Assembly (NCBI GenBank): GCA_945957495.1
Contig: CAMFLG010000053.1
Span: 1-11,389, forward strand
Origin: an uncultured Pseudorhodobacter sp.
GTDB lineage: Bacteria > Pseudomonadota > Alphaproteobacteria > Rhodobacterales > Rhodobacteraceae
Direction of reading: 5' to 3'
Length of the DNA: 11,389 nt
Shown: piece after piece, positions 6,607 to 11,389 of the stretch
How the letters are laid out: every line of letters begins with the position of its first letter
Position numbering within the stretch: position 1 is the first letter of the stretch
Notes under the pieces: generated by a model
What the model was told of the DNA's origin: nothing
The model's database searches: none
Seen by the model: only the letters and a program-made list of their open reading frames with translations
Translations under genes and position numbers: made by a program

Positions 6607-9195
6607 TCACCCCGCCAGCATCCGCCCTGCCATCTCGCTCAGATCCCGGCTCAGGCCCGGGGTGGCGATGATCCGTTGCAAAGCCCCGCGCATCTGTGCC
6701 TGCCGGTCGGCATCATAGCGTGGCCAGCTCTCAAACGCGGTAGACATCCGCGCCGCCGTTTGCGGGTTCACCGGGTCCAGCCGGATCAGCCAATCGGCCA
6801 GCAGAGCATAGCCCGCCCCACTCGCGTGATGGAACCCGGCGTGATTGCCCGACAGTGCCCCCATCACCGCGCGAAACCGGTTCGGGGTTTTCCAATCGAA
6901 CAGCGGATGCGTGGTCAACCGGGCGGTCACAGCGGCGGTCTGATCGGGGGCCGAGGCAGCCACCTGCACCGCAAACCACTTGTCCATCACCAGCCGGTCG
7001 CCGCGCCATTTCGCCTCGAACGCCGCCAGTTCCTCTGCCCCGGCCCCAATCTCCAACAGGCAGGCCAGCGCGCCGAAACTTTCGGTCATATTATCCGCCG
7101 CCGCATAGGCCGCCCTTGCAGCCGCCCCGCCATCCAGCCGGGACAGATAAGACAGCGTCACCAGCCGCAGCGCGCGTTTGCCGGCCGATGCCGCATCCGG
7201 CGAATAGGCGCCCGGCACCCGCATTGCCGCCTCCAGTTCCGCCAGACGCGGCGACAGGGCCTGCGCCACCGCCCGCTGCAGATCCTTGCGCGCGGCGTAA
7301 ATCCGCGCCGGGTCAGGCACATGGCCCGCCGCATGCAGGGTGGCCGCCATGTCATCCTCGCCCGGCAGGCGCAGCGCCAGCGCGCGGAAGGCAGGGTCAA
7401 GCCCGTCGTCAAAGGCCAACCGCGCCATGCCATCCAGCAGGTCCGGCAAGGGTTCGGCCCCATCCGTGATCATCCGCGCCAGCACGTCCTTGGCCAGCGC
7501 GCGCCCTGCCTCCCACCGGTTGAAGGGATCGCTGTCATGCGCCAGCAGAAACGCCCGTTCGGACGCCGGAACGGAACGTTCCAAAACCACCGGCGCGGAA
7601 AAGCCGCGCAGGATCGACGGCACCGGTTTCGCCGCCAGCCCGTCAAAGGCAAAGCTTTGCACCGGCTTGGTCATTTCCAGCACCGTCGTCGGCACCACCT
7701 CGTCGCCATTGGGGTTCAACAGCCCAACCGAGATTGGAATGACCTTCGCACCCTTTTCCGCCTGCCCCGGTGTGGCGGGGTTTTCCTGATGGAAGGTCAG
7801 CGTATAGGTGCCACCCTGCGCGCCGGGGGCCCACGCCTCGAACACCTTCAGGCGCGGGGTTCCGGCTTGGGTGTACCACAGCTTGAACTGCGACAGATCG
7901 CGCCCCGTGGTATCCTCGAACACCTTCAGCCAATCCTCGATCGTCGCCGCCTCGCCATCGTGGCGTTCGAAATACAGATCCAGCGCGCGGGCGTAATCGG
8001 CATCCCCCACCAGCCGTTTCAGCATGCCGATCACCTCGGCACCCTTTTCATAGACGGTGGCGGTGTAGAAGTTGTTGATCTCGATATAGTTGTCGGGCCG
8101 CACCGCATGCGCCAACGGCCCGCCATCCTCGCGGAACTGCCGGGCGCGCAGCAGCAGCACATCCTCGATCCGCTTGACGGCATGGCTGCGCATGTCGCCC
8201 GAGAATTGCTGATCGCGGAACACCGTCAGCCCCTCTTTCAGGCACAGCTGGAACCAGTCGCGGCAGGTGATGCGATTGCCAGTCCAGTTGTGGAAATATT
8301 CATGCGCGATGATCGCCTCGATCCGGGCGAAATCATCATCCGTCGCGGTTTGCGGGCTGGCCAGCACCACCTTGGAGTTGAAGATGTTCAACCCCTTGTT
8401 TTCCATCGCGCCCATATTGAAATCATCAACCGCGACGATGTTGAAAATATCCAGATCATATTCTCGGCCATAGACCTGTTCATCCCAGCGCATCGAGGCT
8501 TTCAGCGATTGCATCCCCCAGGCGCAGCGATCTTCATCGCCGGGGCGCACCCATATGTTCAATTCCACCTCGCGGCCCGATTTCGTGGTGAACTGATCGG
8601 GATGCGCGATCAGATCGCCCGCGACCAGCGCAAACAGGTAAGACGGCTTCGGCCAGGGGTCATCCCATTCCGCCCAACCGGCCCCCGCGCCCGCCTTGTT
8701 GCCGTTCGACAAAAGCACCGGCAGATCGCTTTCAATCCGCACATGGAACCGCGCCATCACATCCGGGCGGTCGGGGTAGAAGGTGATCTTGCGAAAGCCT
8801 TCCGCCTCGCATTGCGTGCAATACATGCCGTTTGACATGTAAAGCCCCTCCAGCGCGGTGTTGCCATCGGGGGCAATCTCCACCTCGGTTTGCAGCACGA
8901 AGGGCGCATCGGGCAGATCGGCGGCCGCCAGCGTCAGCCCGGTGTCATCCGGCACCGCCGCCACCGCGCGCCCGTCAATCGTGCAAGAGATCAGCCGCAG
9001 GTTTTCGCCATCCAGCCGCAGATCGGGCCGCCCCGCCCGCGCCGGATTGGGCGCAAGGTGCAGCGTTGCCAGCACCCGGGTGGTTTTCGGCGCCAGCCGG
9101 AAGGTCAGATCGACCCGTTCCAGCAGATGCGACCACGGCTGATAATCGGCAAGATAGATCGTGCGTGGATCGGGGGCGGTCGGGCTGGCGGTCAT
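6607..9195 (-). CDS. pepN: aminopeptidase N, M1 family zinc metallopeptidase
   Basis: An 862-residue M1 aminopeptidase, close in length to E. coli PepN (870), which removes N-terminal amino acids from peptides in the cytoplasm. In order: N-terminal beta-sandwich domain; the segment MYCTQCEAEGFRKITFYPDRPDV (124-146) with the substrate-anchoring Gln/Glu region; the exopeptidase motif GAMEN (262-266); the zinc site HEYFH (298-302) with third ligand E321 in LKEGLT; the catalytic tyrosine, probably Y382 in TATVYEKGAEV; then the C-terminal helical domain. Spacing of all zinc ligands matches E. coli PepN. The start is supported by AAGGAG (9203-9208), 7 nt before the ATG. It is transcribed alone as far as can be seen: upstream lies the end of the SRPBCC operon, separated by 146 nt with hairpins. 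Confidence 0.98.
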   Translation of the reverse strand: MTASPTAPDPRTIYLADYQPWSHLLERVDLTFRLAPKTTRVLATLHLAPNPARAGRPDLRLDGENLRLISCTIDGRAVAAVPDDTGLTLAAADLPDAPFVLQTEVEIAPDGNTALEGLYMSNGMYCTQCEAEGFRKITFYPDRPDVMARFHVRIESDLPVLLSNGNKAGAGAGWAEWDDPWPKPSYLFALVAGDLIAHPDQFTTKSGREVELNIWVRPGDEDRCAWGMQSLKASMRWDEQVYGREYDLDIFNIVAVDDFNMGAMENKGLNIFNSKVVLASPQTATDDDFARIEAIIAHEYFHNWTGNRITCRDWFQLCLKEGLTVFRDQQFSGDMRSHAVKRIEDVLLLRARQFREDGGPLAHAVRPDNYIEINNFYTATVYEKGAEVIGMLKRLVGDADYARALDLYFERHDGEAATIEDWLKVFEDTTGRDLSQFKLWYTQAGTPRLKVFEAWAPGAQGGTYTLTFHQENPATPGQAEKGAKVIPISVGLLNPNGDEVVPTTVLEMTKPVQSFAFDGLAAKPVPSILRGFSAPVVLERSVPASERAFLLAHDSDPFNRWEAGRALAKDVLARMITDGAEPLPDLLDGMARLAFDDGLDPAFRALALRLPGEDDMAATLHAAGHVPDPARIYAARKDLQRAVAQALSPRLAELEAAMRVPGAYSPDAASAGKRALRLVTLSYLSRLDGGAAARAAYAAADNMTESFGALACLLEIGAGAEELAAFEAKWRGDRLVMDKWFAVQVAASAPDQTAAVTARLTTHPLFDWKTPNRFRAVMGALSGNHAGFHHASGAGYALLADWLIRLDPVNPQTAARMSTAFESWPRYDADRQAQMRGALQRIIATPGLSRDLSEMAGRMLAG

Positions 9196-9265
9196 GGCGG
9201 CTCTCCTTGTTGCCGCCCAAGCTTTCGCAAACCGCTGCCCGGCGCAAGGGGGGCAAAGGATGCAC

Positions 9266-9338
9266 CGGGGGCTTCACGCCCCCGCGCCCCTGCGGGGCTT
9301 CCCCCGTGGAGTATTTTCGCCAAGATGAAGGCAAATTT
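9266..9338. repeat. composite hairpin repeat after the last SRPBCC gene
   Basis: It contains the motif TATTT-TCGCCA-AGATGAA (9312-9329, +) and, beside it, two hairpins: CGGGGGC/GCCCCCG with a TTCAC loop (9266-9284) and GCCCC/GGGGC with a TGC loop (9286-9298). Read on the minus strand, its order, stem lengths and loop style match 2203-2270. It lies just beyond the SRPBCC stop codon (9342-9344, minus strand), separating that operon from pepN. It may end the operon's transcript, but has no T-tract. Confidence 0.75.
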
Positions 9339-9341
9339 GAG

Positions 9342-9806
9342 TTAAACTTTACCGGCCTTGGTCAAGTTGAGCGCCAGCGCCTCCATCTTGTCGAAAGTGG
9401 TTTCGCCCAGACGCACCGCGCCAAAAGCCTTGGCGCCTTCGCAAGCCTCGACGCTGGGGAAGGTCATCACCTGTTTGAACCTAGTGCCCCCCGCCTCGGG
9501 GGTAAAGGTCACGACCACCTGCATCGGTTCTTGCGCATCATCATCGCCGTCCATCAGGAATTCGATCCGGTGCGGCGCGTCATATCGGGTGAAGCGGTGG
9601 CGGTTCGGCCAGACCGTGCCATCCGGCCCAACCATGTCAAACCGCCAGACCCCGCCTTCAACCAGCCGGATTTCCTTGGTCTGGCAGGAATATCCCTGCG
9701 GCCCGAACCATTGCGGCAGATGCGCAGGGTCGGTCCAGCAGCGCCAGATCACCTCTGCCGGTGCGGCGATCAGGCGGGTCAGGGTGATGGTGCGATCTTC
9801 GCTCAT
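9342..9806 (-). CDS. SRPBCC/AHSA1-type protein, third in the operon
   Basis: A 154-residue protein of the SRPBCC (START/Bet v1-like) superfamily, AHSA1 subgroup; these form a helix-grip fold with a deep ligand cavity and usually bind hydrophobic small molecules. Visible: the opening strand TITLTRLIAAP, the helix EVIWRCWTDPAHLPQWFGP (18-36), and the strands VVVTFTPEAGGTRF (97-110), with a C-terminal helix from about 130. Signature CWTDP, shared as CWT-x-P by its two neighbours. The preceding gene stops only 2 nt upstream, so translation is probably coupled. No catalytic residues can be named and the ligand is unknown. It is more diverged from the first two copies than they are from each other. 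Confidence 0.9.
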   Translation of the reverse strand: MSEDRTITLTRLIAAPAEVIWRCWTDPAHLPQWFGPQGYSCQTKEIRLVEGGVWRFDMVGPDGTVWPNRHRFTRYDAPHRIEFLMDGDDDAQEPMQVVVTFTPEAGGTRFKQVMTFPSVEACEGAKAFGAVRLGETTFDKMEALALNLTKAGKV

Positions 9807-9808
9807 CT

Positions 9809-10297
9809 TCAGCCCCCCAGTTTGGCAAGAAAATCGTTAAGGTTTTCCGCGACCTTGGCCCAGTTTTCCGCAAAGCCCATGTCGTTGTTCAGCTTGGCTT
9901 CGGCGGCGCTGCGATGGCGGGCGATGGCGCGATAGCGGGTGCCGTCGCCTTCCGGCACAAAGGTCAGAACCACGGTGAAGGCGGGGCCAAACTCTGGATT
10001 GACCTCTGCCACCGGGGCGTAATCGGCGGTCATCAGATCGGTAAAGACCAGCTTTTGCTCTGGCACCACCTCCAGAAAGCAGCCCTCATTGGGAAAGCTT
10101 TGCCCATCCGGCCCGGCCATAGCGAACCAGAACTGCCCGCCCGACCGCAGGTCCATCCTGGCCCCCACAATCGAGCCCGGCTGGGGGCCGTACCATTGGC
10201 AAAATAGTTCTGGTTCCGTCCAGCACCGCCAGACAAGGCTTGGTGGCGCGTTCAGCACGCGGTCCAGAACCACGTCGCGGTCAGGATTGATCTGCAT
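9809..10297 (-). CDS. SRPBCC/AHSA1-type protein, second in the operon
   Basis: A 162-residue SRPBCC family protein. Visible: DVVLDRVLNAP, then WRCWTEPELFCQWYGP (23-38), the RSGGQFWFAM strand (51-60), FLEVVPEQKLVFTD (74-87), TVVLTFVPEGDGTRY (108-122), ARHRS (126-130) and a closing helix. The ATG at 10297 is preferred: AAGGA at 10304-10308 stands 6 nt upstream, and the family fold starts here. A GTG at 10339 would add 14 unlike residues that begin only 3 nt after the upstream stop. The intergenic gap to the first SRPBCC gene is 45 nt. It shares ARHRS, the GxxLEVxPxxKLVFTD pattern and MGF with the first copy, so the two are probably an old duplication. Ligand unknown. Confidence 0.88.
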   Translation of the reverse strand: MQINPDRDVVLDRVLNAPPSLVWRCWTEPELFCQWYGPQPGSIVGARMDLRSGGQFWFAMAGPDGQSFPNEGCFLEVVPEQKLVFTDLMTADYAPVAEVNPEFGPAFTVVLTFVPEGDGTRYRAIARHRSAAEAKLNNDMGFAENWAKVAENLNDFLAKLGG

Positions 10298-10342
10298 CGG
10301 GTGTCCTTCCTGTTCATCGGCCAGAACGGCCAGCGTCACGGC

Positions 10343-10810
10343 TTACAGCAGCCCCTGCGCATATTCTTCCAACTGCGTCACCACTGTGCCCCAACCATCG
10401 TAGAACCCCATCTGTTCATGGGTTTTCGCGGTTTCCTTGCTGCGATGGCGCGCGATGGCGGTGTAATTCGTCGTGCCGTCGCCGTTGTCTTCAAACAGGA
10501 TGATCGCGGTCATGAACGGGTCGGGTTTCGGTTTCCAGCCTTCGGTATAGGCATCGGTGAACACCAGCTTTTCATTCGGGATCACCTCCAGATAGACACC
10601 GTTGTTTTCCATCTCGGTGCCGTCCACATCAAAGGTGGTGTTGCAGGCGCCGCCCGGGCGCACATCCAGCGTGCAGGCCGTCACCCGATGCGGCTTGGGC
10701 ACAAAGAAATGCACCAGATGTTCCGGCTGCGTCCAGCATTGATACAGGATCGCCGCCGGGGCTTTGATGGTGCGTTTCAGAACAAGGTCGAGGTCGGGAT
10801 CAAGGTTCAT
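10343..10810 (-). CDS. SRPBCC/AHSA1-type protein, first in the operon
   Basis: A 155-residue SRPBCC family protein. Visible: LVLKRTIKAP, YQCWTQPEHLVHFFVPKP (23-40), DVRPGG (49-54), GVYLEVIPNEKLVFTD (71-86), TAIILFEDNGDGT (101-113), ARHRS (120-124) and the last helix with MGFYDGWGTVVTQLEEY. The start ATG at 10810 overlaps the arsR stop codon by 4 nt (ATGA), a sign of coupled translation; an upstream GTG or other start up to 10936 would add about 42 residues read from inside arsR, with no family match. As with its neighbours, a small hydrophobic ligand or a carried product is likely but unproven. The conserved FFVP where the others have W-GP is a notable change. Confidence 0.88.
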   Translation of the reverse strand: MNLDPDLDLVLKRTIKAPAAILYQCWTQPEHLVHFFVPKPHRVTACTLDVRPGGACNTTFDVDGTEMENNGVYLEVIPNEKLVFTDAYTEGWKPKPDPFMTAIILFEDNGDGTTNYTAIARHRSKETAKTHEQMGFYDGWGTVVTQLEEYAQGLL

Positions 10811-11148
10811 TTGCTTTGGGCTTTCATCAGGGTTGCAACATAGGCTTCCAGCCGGTCGGTCCGCGCCTCCCAGATCGCGCGCTGTTCGGCCAGCCAGTCG
10901 GCGGTTGCGGCAAGGGTTTCGGGGCGGGCGCGGCACATGCGGGTTCTTCCGGTCTTTTCGGTCGTGATCAGCGCGGCCTGCTCCAGCACCGAAAGGTGCC
11001 GCATCACCGTTGGCAGGGCAAACCCGCTGGGGCGGGCCAGCTCTGACACCGGCACCGCGCCCTGCCCCAGCTGCGCCAACATCGCGCGTCGGGTCGGGTC
11101 GGACAGGGCCTGAAAGATCAGATCGAGGTTTGGTTCATGCTTAGCCAT
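10807..11148 (-). CDS. ArsR-family winged-helix transcriptional regulator
   Basis: A 113-residue ArsR/SmtB-type regulator, a dimeric repressor that is released from DNA when bound by its inducer. Visible: helix LDLIFQALSDPTRRAMLAQL (8-27), the helix-turn-helix with PVSELARPSGFALPTVMRHLSVLEQAALI (33-61), the wing TEKTGRTRMCRARP, and a C-terminal dimer helix. The metal-binding ELCVCDL-type motif is absent and C72 is the only cysteine, so sensing As, Zn or Cd in the classical way is unlikely. The start at 11148 gives the usual family N-terminus; a GTG at 11163 with GGTGA 5 nt before it is a possible alternative giving 118 residues. No good Shine-Dalgarno precedes 11148. It heads the operon and probably controls it through the two operators at 11140 and 11190. 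Confidence 0.92.
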   Translation of the reverse strand: MAKHEPNLDLIFQALSDPTRRAMLAQLGQGAVPVSELARPSGFALPTVMRHLSVLEQAALITTEKTGRTRMCRARPETLAATADWLAEQRAIWEARTDRLEAYVATLMKAQSK

Positions 11149-11157
11149 ACCGCTAAG
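11140..11157. promoter_or_regulatory. operator 1, overlapping the arsR start codon
   Basis: CTTAGC (11140-11145), six nt CATACC, GCTAAG (11152-11157): an 18-bp inverted repeat. The start codon of arsR (11146-11148) is inside the spacer and the next two codons form the left arm, so a bound dimer would sit on the translation start region of its own gene. Same arms and half-matching spacer as operator 2. Confidence 0.75.
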
Positions 11158-11189
11158 TAACACGGAATCACCCGCCGGGGAAGCCCTTA

Positions 11190-11207
11190 CTTAGCGCGAC
11201 CGCTAAG
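11190..11207. promoter_or_regulatory. operator 2, upstream of arsR
   Basis: CTTAGC (11190-11195), six nt GCGACC, GCTAAG (11202-11207): perfect arms, and with ACTTAGCG/CGCTAAGT the symmetry extends to 20 bp (11189-11208). Its centre is exactly 50 bp from that of operator 1, near five helical turns. It probably overlaps the -10 region of the arsR promoter: on the minus strand TTGATT lies 17 nt before TAGCGG, but these hexamers are weak. Confidence 0.72.
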
Positions 11208-11302
11208 TTTTATTCGCAAGCAAATCAAACAAGTGTTTTCGTGATTGCAAAGCAAAGCCACAGCCGCGAAACTTTCCCCGACAGCCATCTTCTGCTATCT
11301 GG

Positions 11303-11322
11303 TGTGCAATCGCATACAATCG
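11303..11322. promoter_or_regulatory. candidate operator upstream of the malate synthase-like gene
   Basis: GTGTGC-AATC-GCATAC (11303-11318) is an inverted repeat with one G:T mismatch, and CAATCG occurs twice 10 bp apart (11307-11312, 11317-11322). It lies about 20 nt upstream of the start codon, between a possible extended -10 element (TGC TATCTG, 11293-11301) and the Shine-Dalgarno GGAGG. A GntR/FCD-type site is a possibility, but this is a guess. Confidence 0.25.
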
Positions 11323-11340
11323 AAACTTCGGAGGTTCCCA

Positions 11341-11389
11341 TGACCCATCGCACCAACCGCCACGGCCTGCAGGTGGATCAGATCCTGGC
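11341..11389 (+). CDS. glcB: probable malate synthase G, N-terminal fragment
   Basis: Only 16 codons are in the window: MTHRTNRHGLQVDQIL, then the edge. The opening, with Met-Thr, a basic stretch and HGLQVD, resembles N-termini of malate synthase G, which condenses glyoxylate and acetyl-CoA to malate in the glyoxylate/glycolate route. A good Shine-Dalgarno, GGAGG with about 5 nt spacing, precedes the ATG at 11341. It is divergent from the ArsR operon, with about 190 nt between start codons. The identification is provisional. Confidence 0.55.

Noticed and set aside
6571..8835. 754-aa plus-strand open frame across pepN
   Set aside because: It is antisense to pepN, which has all zinc and GAMEN motifs in the right spacing. 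The frame's protein is Arg/His/Gln/Pro-rich shadow sequence.
8832..9935. 367-aa plus-strand open frame across the 3' side of the SRPBCC operon and the pepN start
   Set aside because: It overlaps two well-supported minus-strand genes and shows no family motif.
10811..10936. N-terminal extension of the first SRPBCC protein
   Set aside because: It would lie inside arsR in another frame; the ATG at 10810 overlaps the arsR stop as ATGA and begins the domain.
2131..11340. CRISPR array, tRNA or riboswitch in the intergenic regions
   Set aside because: The repeats are few, irregularly placed and palindromic, no cloverleaf or CCA-type tRNA was seen, and no known riboswitch core was recognised.

Overview
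The window is GC-rich chromosomal DNA (about 62-73% GC in the valS stretches I counted). Its gene set and protein styles point to an alphaproteobacterium, most likely of the Rhodobacteraceae/Paracoccaceae type. This rests on the ValRS and GatB sequence style, the DUF4177 protein, GC-rich hairpins beside TATTT...AGATGAA motifs between genes, and a probable malate synthase G. No phage, transposase, CRISPR array, tRNA or rRNA was recognised.

Layout, left to right. Bases 1-2130 (+) are the 3' three-quarters of valS, open at the window edge, with a compositionally foreign in-frame segment at about 505-850. Bases 2131-2465 are a repeat-rich intergenic stretch. Bases 2466-3569 (+) encode a HisC-like PLP aminotransferase. 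It converges stop-to-stop with a DUF4177 protein (3570-3944, -). Upstream of that gene lie a 28-bp palindrome and gatB (4120-5631, -). A small lipoprotein with a lytic-transglycosylase-like motif is divergent from gatB (5810-6412, +). It converges on pepN, aminopeptidase N (6607-9195, -).

The right end holds a compact minus-strand operon, read from right to left: an ArsR-family regulator (10807-11148), then three different SRPBCC/AHSA1-type proteins (10343-10810, 9809-10297, 9342-9806). ArsR and the first SRPBCC gene overlap by 4 nt (ATGA), and the last two SRPBCC genes are 2 nt apart. Two 18-bp operators of the form CTTAGC-N6-GCTAAG, exactly 50 bp apart, lie in front of the operon, and one covers the arsR start codon. 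This is the clearest self-contained regulatory unit in the window, with a simple model of autorepression and derepression by an unknown ligand. A divergent gene starting at 11341 (+) looks like the first codons of malate synthase G (glcB).

Two dispersed repeat families stand out. One is an 18-nt motif TATYT-N2-G-N3-AGATGAA (four copies) that in two places is joined to a pair of GC hairpins of matching design, close to gene 3' ends. The other is a GGGTGGGCAAT-type palindrome (one perfect-core copy and two degenerate ones). The housekeeping genes (valS, gatB, pepN) are ordinary apart from the valS insert.
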